Origin: Schistosoma haematobium
Lineage: Eukaryota > Platyhelminthes > Trematoda > Strigeidida > Schistosomatidae
Reading direction: 5' to 3'
DNA: 64,000 nt
NCBI RefSeq assembly: GCF_000699445.3
Contig: NC_067200.1
Coordinates: forward strand, 6,687,450-6,751,449
Under the pieces are notes generated by a model. The model saw nothing but the letters and a program-made list of their open reading frames with translations. It searched no databases and was not told where the DNA came from. Below are positions 11,121 through 20,100 of the stretch, in pieces (positions within the stretch are counted from its first letter, which is position 1; every line of letters starts with the position of its first letter). The position numbers were made by a program, and so were the translations under genes.

Positions 11121-11550
11121 TGTAGTCGAATTGGGATTACCAATTGTAGCGTGGCGTCGAGTTGAGATTAACTGTGAACACCGCTACCAAGAAACACGTG
11201 CCAAGCGAATCAGAAGGCGTAAGAAGCTCGTTCCAAATGACTCCATAAAATCCCCGAGAAGCCGAATACCAGAAGGCAATTAATGGACCAAGTCGATGTT
11301 TATTTGCTGGCGATCTCGTGGCATCGAAAGGATACCGAGATCGTGCCAGGATACAAGCTTGGTTACAGAACGTAACCGAATTCGCGCGAAGTTACAATCG
11401 AAGTGTAAGCGAAAGAATGGAAGCACAAAATAGCTGTCATTAGCACAGTCAAACAAAAGCACATTAAAACAGTCACTGGTACAGTTGGTTATAATAATAA
11501 TTGTTTTTATTAAACCAGTCGTGTTCTCGTGATAAACGTGAGTCACTACA
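11121..11550 (-). repeat. LTR3 (5' LTR of the compound element)
   Basis: 430 bp, the outermost 5' LTR on the minus strand. The ACCC duplication follows at 11551-11554 and a primer-binding site lies inside it. As 5' LTR it would carry any promoter of the element, but no clear TATA box was singled out. Confidence 0.85.
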
Positions 11551-11554
11551 ACCC

Positions 11555-12843
11555 CATGCCCAACACTCCTCCTTTACTCGGGTTTTGGACCAACAGTAAC
11601 CCTAGAAGAACTACAGGAGGAGTTACGAATGTATTCGAGGAACATATACTTCGGAAATTCGGTATTGCAGACGAACAATAGGAGAAGCGCAGGAATAGCC
11701 AACTTGATTTGATAAAGCGCTGCTCACTATTTGTAGTTAGAAAAGTAAGCCAAAGACGAAACGAACAATGGAATGAACGCATATACGATCGTGTGACCAC
11801 ATTAAAGGTTGTAAAAGAATAATGGACATGGTTGAACTTGGTGTGGATGACTCAAAAAGAGAGAATTAATCCGTCAGTTCAAGGGCCAGAATAACCTTTA
11901 TAGATGTGACAGTACATTAGGCCACAGAGTTTTCACAATGATCCCTGACGTCCATCGAAATTACTGTCACTAGCTCTTGAAATAATATACATGTAATAAA
12001 ACCAATGACACCAGAAGATCATGAAGGAAGTTTGCCCTCGGAAAGTTCGTTGAGACTTGAGATTTTCATAGTCCACAACAAAAAGTCCTTTTGGTCCCGG
12101 GAAAATACATACCCACACCAGGAAGCTGAAGCTTGAGCCAAGAACCGTTTCATAATATGAACTTCGATGAACTCAGCGTACAAGAGGTCAAACTGAATAG
12201 ACATACGATCTTGGAATCAAAATGATCATAAGGTCTTTGTTCCAACACTACTGTATGTTTCTGGGTCATGATCGATATGCTTCAAAACATCGGGTAGTTT
12301 CGAAGTTGTCGCGAAAGTGTAGTAACCAATGAAGGCTATGCTGTTCGTTGACTCAGCAACGTTGAGACAAGGCTTTTAGCCACATGTATACAAACATATC
12401 ACTGTGTGGTTTGATTAGGCATACTGTCGGGTTTCATAAAATTTCAGGATCGCCGTCCGTTATTCAGAAACCGGATTTATACGAGCCCTAAACTCAACGT
12501 AACCGTAAGTTTTTTGAGGTATGAGAGCTTGTCATAATATGTTAGACCATGAAAACTGTAGAAAGGAACTCCAAAAGTCACATCTGAATGAGGAGAGAGA
12601 GAGAGAGCGGTTAACAACTGGAATGTGCTGTGACAAGTGATATCAACTCAGTCTGTGCACGCTTTCAAAGCGAAATACGATCTTCACTTGAAAAATGCTT
12701 CGTATATTAAAATAATCCAATCGACCTATTGTCTTCATTAAGGAAGACTGTATATTGAATGTTGTCTTTATGCATTATTCAGCTATTGTGCATTGAACCT
12801 TGTTTAGGTTTGCATTTGCGTGACTTCAGTCGTGGGTGTCGAG
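11555..12843. other. Region between LTR element and RPL10; possible 5' part of the host non-LTR element
   Basis: No cellular gene is recognised. About 11551-11830 on the minus strand ends in GGGCATGGGGT at the insertion point. Joined across the LTR element to CATCAATCCCG (upstream of 6927), it resembles the 5' leader of schistosome RTE elements as I remember it. The rest is AT-rich, with a (GA)n run at about 12591-12607. The last 200 bases before 12844 must contain the RPL10 promoter, but no TATA box or other motif stands out. Confidence 0.4.
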
Positions 12844-15248
12844 ATGGGCCGGAGACCTGCTAGATGGTATGTAGTTTCCTTTACTGGTTACATTTAGTAG
12901 TTATCGATATTGCAAAAATAAACCTTATCCTAAGTCAAGATTTTGTCGTGGTGTCCCAGACCCAAAGATTCGAATCTTTGATCTGGGTAAGAAAAAAGCA
13001 GACGTTGAAGAATTTCCTCTATGTGTTCATATGATATCAGATGAATACGAACAGCTGTCCAGTGAAGCATTAGAAGCTGCTCGTATTTGTGCAAACAAGT
13101 ATCTGTTGAAGCATTGTGGGAAAGATTCATTCCATGGTCGGATACGCGTTCATCCATTTCATGTGATCCGCATCAATAAAATGCTTTCGTGTGCTGGGGC
13201 TGATCGGTACTCACTCCTTCATCCCTAACATTTGTGCTTAGTTTGCAAACAGGTATGAGAGGTGCATTCGGAAAACCCCAGGGGACAGTTGCACGCGTTG
13301 ATATTGGACAAGTTATAATGTCAGTTCGTGCTCGTGATCAACATCAAGCTCAAGTTGTTGAAGCTCTCAGACGTGCCAAAATGAAATTCCCAGGTCGGCA
13401 AAAAGTAAGTATTTGAATACTGAGTGTGTAGATTTATTGTGAACATTCGACATTAAATGACGACAGTGTCGATTCTTTCAATACGTTCCTATTATCAAAA
13501 TTTAATAGATTACCGTATTGAACATTTAAAAGCCTTAAGTCCAAACATTGCCTCTTATTCGTAATTGCACGTAAGACTTGTAGGTTTCACTAGGATCACT
13601 ATCATCGCCTAATCTTATCACTGAGTCTATCAATCAGTCTCTTAGGATTCATCCTTTTTTGCTACTGTAGTGTGATGACAACCGAATGGATGTTTGTTGT
13701 GTCTAGTCTCCTGTAACTAGCTTGTCCTCTAAAAGGCTGTTATATACTGTGGGTAACTTACGAAATGCAAGGTTTTCTCAGGTTTTATGTGATGCACATT
13801 TCAAGGATCGACGACGCTCGTTGGTTTGCTTTAATGTGCGATAGTGATATCAAATGGTCAAGTTTATTCACACAAACTATGGCCGCTTTGATACAGTTTT
13901 GTGGTTCGAGTAAGTCGTAGTTACCTTTCAGAATGGGAATAAAAATACCGACCCAGAATTGCTTGTATGGGCCTTGTCCTAACATATACATTTCCGTTAA
14001 GAAAAGCAAACAGTTGCTGTATCCGTAGTTCATCCATAAGTTTGCTCTCAAAAATCGTTGGCAAATATTTTACAAACTTGAGTATCCATTATCGTATTGT
14101 TAGTAATTTTCTTCTTTTTATATGATGCACATTTCAAGGACCGATGATGCTGTCATCGGTTTAGTTCGATGTGCAATAATAAAGTCAAATAATCAAAGTT
14201 CATTTACGTGAACTATGGCCATTTTGATACAAGCTTACCTTTCTAAACTATTATTCGTAGTTAATGTATTTGTTCGGTGCAAGTTCACTAGCTTTTTAGA
14301 CAGTAATTCTTGGGTGATAATATACATTACTTCGGTGTATACTTTTTTCATTCATGAACAAAGTACTAAGCATATACACCCGATATCCGTTTTATAGTCA
14401 CTTTATTATTGACAATTTGAGTTTGTGACTCGTTTTATGTCTAATCCATGACTTTTGACAAATATTTTGTAGCGGATCAGGTATGTTATATGCAAAAGCT
14501 AATTTTTGTCATCTAAGTAGAATTGGATGGAACTAGAAAAGAAGGCCCAGGATAGAGTGGGTTGGAGAATGCTGGTCAGCGGCCTATGCTCCATTGGGAG
14601 TAACAGGCGTAAGTAAGTAAGTAGACTAGCCATAGACTTGATAATACCAATGCTTACTTTGGTTAATGGGTGAGATGTCGTAAGGGTTGCTGGTTGTGAC
14701 GTTTTACTATTTCATTTTCCAGCTGCGATCTACACTTGTACAAATTTGGTCATATCGAGCTACCCAACTGAAATACTTGGGCCAATCTGCTAAGTCGTCT
14801 TCCAATTCAGTTACCTTAGTACTAGGACACATCTGATTGTGTACTTCCCAACTCTTCCATAACAATATCACCGTAACTGATAAATATGTCATGACCTACA
14901 CTTTAGTCTCAAACTCTTACGTATTCTTGTCAAACTTATGACAGTTGTATGATCAAAAACCTCGAACTTTTTATACCATTGTATCCCGAATCCTACCCAA
15001 ATCATTAGGATCTTAAGTTTATGTTAACATAAATCTTATTATTTGTCTTGATGTATTTGTATCTAAATCAATAGATAGCCGTGTCACGTAACTGGGGATT
15101 CACAAAATGGCCTAGAACTAGTTTTAACGAAATGCGTGCCAAAGGACAACTAGTTTCGGACGGTGTTGGTGTGAAGTACCTTCCTCCTCATGGCCCCTTA
15201 GAACAATGGAAACAAACACAGGCACGTCTAGCTGGAATCACTGTATAA
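12844..15248 (+). CDS. RPL10: 60S ribosomal protein L10 (uL16), four exons
   Basis: Exons: 12844-12866, 12901-13206, 13242-13404, 15075-15248; 666 coding bases, 221 aa plus stop, against 214 in human. Translation starts [20 protein letters not shown], a near-perfect match to the animal protein. It continues with [39 protein letters not shown] and [19 protein letters not shown], and ends with [14 protein letters not shown] and a longer tail ...LAGITV. uL16 sits at the tRNA-binding face of the 60S subunit and is joined late in its assembly. Introns are 34, 35 and 1670 nt, all GT-AG; phases are 2, 2 and 0. The first intron ends TTTAGTAG, and only the second AG keeps the frame. No frameshift or stop is seen, so the gene appears functional. 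No clear AATAAA lies close to the stop. Confidence 0.95.
12867..12900 (+). other. 34-nt intron 1 of RPL10
   Basis: Bounded by GTATGT and TTTAGTAG, this splits the codon for Cys8 (TG/T). Using the earlier AG three bases upstream would insert a TAG stop codon, so the acceptor is fixed by the reading frame. Very short 5'-proximal introns are a known habit of schistosome genes. Confidence 0.92.
13207..13241 (+). other. 35-nt intron 2 of RPL10
   Basis: GTACTC...GTGCTTAG, splitting the Arg codon of the conserved ...GADR/LQTG junction (CG/T). It has a pyrimidine-rich middle, like intron 1. Confidence 0.92.
13784..14248 (+). repeat. Diverged direct duplication inside RPL10 intron 3
   Basis: Two related stretches, about 13784-13919 and 14117-14248, share the blocks GATGCACATTTCAAGGA and AACTATGGCC...TTTGATACA in the same order and spacing but differ at many bases. 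They look like two copies of a short dispersed repeat, or an old local duplication. The 200 bases between them show no similarity strong enough to extend the match with confidence. Confidence 0.65.
14527..14640 (+). pseudogene. 3' end of an RTE-type non-LTR retrotransposon in RPL10 intron 3
   Basis: A 29-codon frame reads [20 protein letters not shown] and ends CSIGSNRRK before TAA, followed by repeats of GTAA (AAGTAAGTAAGTAG). The pattern W-R-x-L-V-x-G-L-C-S at the extreme C-terminus, followed by a short simple tail, is typical of schistosome RTE elements as I recall them. Only the last 90 coding bases are present, as expected of a 5'-truncated insertion. It shares the gene's orientation and lies well away from both splice sites. 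Confidence 0.7.
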
Positions 15249-16279
15249 AAATAAGACTACAATACATATTTGGTAATAATTCTTGAAATTTTCACTCTTT
15301 CGGCTGTGTGACTGATTTATTAGTCTGTTAGTTCCACTCAATGCGATCATATGAAAAGCAAAATTATACATCTGAACATCATAACATTAGGTTATGAATT
15401 TTATTTGGACACATATATTGTTACAAAGAAACACTGAATACATTGCGCCACACAAGTCACATGGTTTGTGTGTGGGCTGTGATACTCCATGGGTGCCGAA
15501 ACTGAAGCAGGTGGTTTTCTTAAGGGGTCACAGACTGAGCCTTCGGTTTGAAGGTCTAATCCACAAAACTGTAGCAATGTCAGGAGATGCAGTCCCATGA
15601 TAGCCGGTTACCAATAATTGGTCCATACGTCATTTGTTCCCTCAAAATTCTGGAGCTCATATTCACCATTGGTTTGCAATCAAGGTTTCTCAACTCTGTT
15701 GTGTGGATCCTCCATATCCACCAACCCGGTAAAAGCACCGAACATCCGCTTTTTATCCTCGATTTCGCAAAACACCCGCAGCGGAAAATAGTGAGGACTT
15801 ACCACGTAGCGGCTGAATACGCGTGGCCATGTGACAGCATTTCAAGAAGGAGAGCTGAGTCTCAACACTTGGCTGTACTAGGGCTTTGAATAATGATCTC
15901 CGAGAATGACTAGATGTTAGGGTCACAGGAGGACCTAAATCTATTGACAGAGTAGTGGACTGGAAATAAGGGCCAATAGTTCAATAACCCAATCAGAGGT
16001 CAAACAACCTCCAAAATCGAATGACCAATCATAGTCGAGGATAACACAGATTTGTATTCCAGTTCATTCTAGTAATATGTCTCCAGAATAGCTTCCAAAG
16101 TTAAATGTCAACCTATGTATTTACAATTCTCCAGCATACGTTAAGAAAAAATGACTAACGAACACAGACAGTCGAAGTCACCTTAACCACAACTCAGCAT
16201 TATACATCACTAATTACACCACAATAAAAATTTGAAATCCCTAGAAAATTTTCACATAAGTATACACTGCGTATATCGC
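15249..16279. other. RPL10 3' flank and probable dispersed-repeat sequence
   Basis: No cellular gene is recognised. From about 15394 to 15900 the base composition is more balanced than in the neighbours, and open frames run on both strands (68 codons + at 15394, 65 codons - at 15401, 100 codons + at 15587). This has the flavour of a common schistosome dispersed repeat, which I cannot name or confirm. From about 15950 to 16279 the sequence is A/C-rich with nothing assignable. The last 20 bases show faint, gapped similarity to the end of the array unit, so the array edge is blurred. Confidence 0.4.
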
Positions 16280-16519
16280 CACCTACTATACATGACGTGC
16301 TGTAGTATTTCACACTAGCCACATGCATGGATGATTGTATACGTGAAGAAGTGGTCTGTGATGTTGAGCTATGTCGTGTTGTATGAATTAGTTGAGTGTG
16401 CTGATGATTGGTAGTTTGATTTGTGTTAACCGCGAGTGTTGTTGTTGTCGTCGTCGGTGAAGGTGATGATTACTGTGTAATGTGTGCATGTACATATGTG
16501 TGCACTTATATATAAATAT

Positions 16520-16685
16520 TTATAAATGATGGTGAATGGAGGAGTGAGTGAGGTGGCGGTTGAGTGTGGATGTGGTCGCTTGCAAATCTGTGTTCAGGTT
16601 TGCTTTGAAGCACATCCGAGATTGAGAGATGCATGTGATGTACTGGCTGTTTCCGATGCAATTGAAACAGGCAACAGGATCCATG
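16520..16685 (-). other. Candidate exon B in array unit 1
   Basis: After the candidate acceptor the minus strand reads C-ATG-GAT; joined to exon A the codon AG/C restores the frame. It encodes MDPVACFNCIGNSQYITCIS and continues to a TAA at 16520-16522 (54 codons from the ATG). It contains five cysteines and is less dominated by low-complexity codons than exon A. Two units break this frame: unit 2 lacks one base near 18885, and the unit beginning near 27568 lacks 16 bases near 27838. The opposite strand is also open here (ATG at 16526). Function unknown; coding status unproven. Confidence 0.3.
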
Positions 16686-16700
16686 CTAAATTTGTTATAG

Positions 16701-16740
<40 letters not shown>

Positions 16741-16751
16741 CATGTACTTAC
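16686..16751 (-). other. Candidate 66-nt intron with TA/TG microsatellite, array unit 1
   Basis: On the minus strand this starts GTAAGTACATGC, passes through CA and TA repeats, and ends CTATAACAAATTTAG. The ends match donor and acceptor rules, and CTATAAC could serve as a branch site. The TA and TG tract lengths differ from unit to unit, so if spliced, that variation is removed without affecting the frame. In unit 2 the TA tract is unusually long (about 18961-19006). Confidence 0.3.
16701..16740. repeat. (TA)n(TG)n microsatellite of unit 1
   Basis: About ten TA followed by about eleven TG repeats. The homologous tract is present in every unit and its length changes from copy to copy, accounting for much of the unit length variation. 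Alternating purine-pyrimidine tracts of this kind can adopt Z-form or cruciform structures. Confidence 0.9.
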
Positions 16752-17128
16752 CTGGATATGACTTTGCATAATTGATGGAGTAGATGCTTGTGTGCTTGAT
16801 GACGTTTGGGATTGTTGCGCTTGATCGTGCTGAGTGATGGTGCCGTTGGTCGTAGTAGTTGTGATGAAGCTGAAAATGATAGAATTTGTGGAGTGGAAAT
16901 ATTGAGTGTTGTTGGATGGGTGTGCGATATTGGTTTGAATGAGGCGGAATATTTTGTGTGTTGGAGTGTGTGTGTGTGTAAATGTTGTTGGTTTAGTTTA
17001 TATGTGAAGAGTGTGTTGAGGTGATTGTTTGTGATGGTGGTGATAATGCTGGCATTTCTGTGTAGAGATGAAGCAGCTCGTATGTGCTTTAGTCTCAAGG
17101 AGAAATGCGAAATTGTTTCGCGCGTTGC
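16752..17128 (-). other. Candidate exon A in array unit 1 (repeated in all units)
   Basis: On the minus strand the frame is open from a TGA at 17129-17131 to 16752, where it meets CCAG/GTAAGTA, a perfect splice-donor consensus. The frame has no ATG, so it would need an upstream exon. Its product is rich in Thr, His, Ser and Asn, largely because this strand is C/A-rich, so the composition is weak evidence for coding. The 117-codon core is unchanged in all 19 units (lower ends at 16748, 19023, 21278, 23539, 25782, 28011, 30255, 32507, 34757, 37008, 39253, 41503, 43756, 46006, 48242, 50478, 52723, 54976, 57201). It contains a short TG run whose length does not vary, unlike other TG runs in the unit. 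No similarity to a known protein was recognised. Confidence 0.3.
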
Positions 17129-17171
17129 TCATCAGGTCTGGGTGGTTCCGGATTTTGGGCACGGGCGATAA
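17034..17171 (+). other. Short + strand frame in unit 1, non-GT-rich island
   Basis: An ATG-started frame of 45 codons reads through AFLCRDEAARMCFSLKEKCE and IVSRVAHQVWVVPDFGHGR to TAA. Unlike most of the unit it is not dominated by G/T codons. FSLKEKCEIVSRV faintly recalls the first helix of pogo/CENP-B-type DNA-binding domains, but the match is short and could be chance. It is antisense to the start of candidate exon A. In the last unit an extra G near 57551 breaks it. Confidence 0.2.
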
Positions 17172-20100
17172 ATACTGTGTTCTTACGTAGTGATGGGATG
17201 AATGTGTGTGATTGGGATTGGCCGGTTACTTTTGGATAGCGGTTATGGATGTGTATAAGTGTGATGGAAGAACGACCAAAACGCGCGCGTGTGTGTGTGC
17301 CAGATGAAATGAAGTGAGGTGGTGTTGTGTTTTTCTACGTGAAGCAACTAACTCGGTGTGAATAGAGTTGGTTGAACCGATTGATGTTGGATCGATCTGT
17401 TCTGGGGTGAGTAGTGAAATTGGATTATTTATTCTGTTAACAATACTGTTAGTGTTGGTGTTTCAACTGAGAACGGGTGTGATTAGTTGGTGATGTTGTG
17501 TGTGGTTTGTGATGATCAGTGAATGATGATGATGATGATGATCATCGTGACCAGCACCCATTCAATGTGACGCAATTGACTGGGCTCCGAACGATGGTAA
17601 ATTGAAGTTGCGAATGTAGACGATAGTGTGATTTCGCGACAGTATCAAAATCGTTAGTTAGACAGATGTGAATATGATCGTGTGTTGTATGCCGAAGTAT
17701 TGATCACATTGTGTGTGTGTGTGTGTTTGTGTGTAAGTGTTCGTTGGTGGTGAGGATTGTGATGCTTGTAAAAAGAAAGAGTAATTCTGTGGTGACGATG
17801 CAATCGTTTGTTGGTGTTGTTAGTGTTTTGTAGAGGAAGAGAGTTGGCGACGTGAGTGATGAGAATAACTATGGTTGTTTGTTGTTAAGCATCATAAAGT
17901 GCTCTGCTCGATGGGGGCGGGTCTGAGCTCCAGAGTGATGCCAAATTGTAATGGCAAGGTGACTATGAATAGAGTTCATTTTGCCAGAGAGTAATGTGCG
18001 AGTTGTTTGTCGAGCTGATGTATGCATGTATGTGTGTGTGTGTGTATGAGAGAGAGTGTGTCGTTTTGATGGTGGTATTAGTGGTGGAGTTGGGACGCGG
18101 AGTGGTGTGATGGCTAATATGCGTGTCTTTTTGAATGCTGACTAGCATTTAGCTGAATCGCACTGACCTGCCCCTATGAACAACTGATCGGTAAGTGATT
18201 GGAGTGTGTTTTGTGTCTCTGGAGATTGAGTTATCGGCTAGTGTCTGTATTTTGGATGGTTGTGTGTGTGAGGTTGTTAGTTGTTGGTATTAGGAAGGGA
18301 TAATGTGACGGTGGCGGTTGGTTTGATAACATGTAATGATGTTGTGGAGGTGTGTTTTGTTTGACGGGGATGTGGTCGTAGAGGATATTGTTAGTATGTT
18401 GTTGTCGTTTGTGCTTGAAGAGTGACTGAGTTTTGGAGTATGTGTGTGATGGAGGTGTATTGTGGAGTGGATGCCGAGTTGTATTTGGTGATTCTGTGCA
18501 CCAAGTATGCTTAAGGTATCCGAAATTGAAGCTAGTTCACCAACTACTGTACATGACGTGCTGTAGTATTTCACACTAGCCACATGCATGGATGATTGTA
18601 TACGTGAAGAAGTGGTCTGTGATGTTGAGCTATGTTGTGTTGTATGAATTAGTTGAGTGTGCTGATGATTGGTAGTTTGATTTGTGTTAACCGCGAGTGT
18701 TGTTGTTGTCGTCGTCGGTGAAGGTGATGATTACTGTGTAATGTGTGCATGTACATATGTGTGCACTTATATATAAATATTTATAAATGATGGTGAATGG
18801 AGGAGTGAGTGAGGTGGCGGTTGAGTGTGGATGTGGTCGCTTGCAAATCTGTGTTCAGGTTTGCTTTGAAGCACATCCGAGATTGAAGATGCATGTGATG
18901 TACTGGCTGTTTCCGATGCAATTGAAACAGGCAACAGGATCCATGCTAAATTTGTTATAGTATATATATATATATATATATATATTTTTTATATATATAT
19001 ATATATTTGTGTGTGCATGTACTTACCTGGATATGACTTTGCATAATTGATGGAGTAGATGCTTGTGTGCTTGATGACGTTTGGGATTGTTGCGCTTGAT
19101 CGTGCTGAGTGATGGTGCCGTTGGTCGTAGTAGTTGTGATGAAGCTGAAAATGATAGAATTTGTGGAGTGGAAATATTGAGTGTTGTTGGATGGGTGTGC
19201 GATATTGGTTTGAATGAGGCGGAATATTTTGTGTGTTGGAGTGTGTGTGTGTGTAAATGTTGTTGGTTTAGTTTATATGTGAAGAGTGTGTTGAGGTGAT
19301 TGTTTGTGATGGTGGTGATAATGCTGGCATTTCTGTGTAGAGATGAAGCAGCTCGTATGTGCTTTAGTCTCAAGGAGAAATGCGAAATTGTTTCGCGCGT
19401 TGCTCATCAGGTCTGGGTGGTTCCGGATTTTGGGCACGGGCGATAAATACTGTGTTCTTACGTAGTGATGGGATGAATGTGTGTGATTGGGATTGGCCGG
19501 TTACTTTTGGATAGCGGTTATGGATGTGTATAAGTGTGATGGAAGAACGACCAAAACGCGCGCGTGTGTGTGTGCCAGATGAAATGAAGTGAGGTGGTGT
19601 TGTGTTTTTCTACGTGAAGCAACTAACTCGGTGTGAATAGAGTTGGTTGAACCGATTGATGTTGGATCGATCTGTTCTGGGGTGAGTAGTGAAATTGGAT
19701 TATTTATTCTGTTAACAATACTGTTAGTGTTGGTGTTTCAACTGAGAACGGGTGTGATTAGTTGGTGATGTTGTGTGTGGTTTGTGATGATCAGTGAATG
19801 ATGATGATGATGATGATCATCGTGACCAGCACCCATTCAATGTGACGCAATTGACTGGGCTCCGAACGATGGTAAATTGAAGTTGCGAATGTAGACGATA
19901 GTGTGATTTCGCGACAGTATCAAAATCGTTAGTTAGACAGATGTGAATATGATCGTGTGTTGTATGCCGAAGTATTGATCACATTGTGTGTGTGTGTGTG
20001 TGTTTGTGTGTAAGTGTTCGTTGGTGGTGAGGATTGTGATGCTTGTAAAAAGAAAGAGTAATTCTGTGGTGACGATGCAATCGTTTGTTGGTGTTGTTAG

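Larger units (their letters stand above)
6928..11550 (-). mobile_element. Compound Ty3/gypsy element: LTR-int-LTR-int-LTR, minus strand
   Basis: Three 430-bp LTRs (6928-7357, 9024-9453, 11121-11550) alternate with two internal segments of 1666 and 1667 bp, giving a period of 2096-2097 bp. Read on the minus strand each interior runs: 2-nt spacer, tRNA-Trp primer-binding site, short leader, truncated integrase frame, about 550 bp noncoding, polypurine tract, LTR. Gag, protease, RT and RNase H are absent from both interiors, so the element cannot move by itself. LTR2 and LTR3 look identical; LTR1 differs from them at two noticed bases. The outer boundaries carry a 4-bp duplication, ACCC. The tRNA-Trp primer and the integrase tail point to the CsRn1/Boudicca group of Ty3/gypsy elements (recalled from the literature, not searched). 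Confidence 0.85.

Noticed and set aside
16526..16771. + strand frame starting MMVNGGVSEVAVECGCG in each array unit
   Set aside because: It has a real ATG but runs into the TA/TG microsatellite (YIYIY), changes its end from unit to unit, and is antisense to the candidate spliced exon, so it is not listed as a gene.
17963..18589. Minus-strand frames of 61 and 99-103 codons in each unit
   Set aside because: They begin with ATG but are mostly His/Thr/Ser runs from C/A-rich DNA; the longer one changes its C-terminus with a one-base indel (GGGATAATG/GGATAATG). No motif or strong splice signal supports them.
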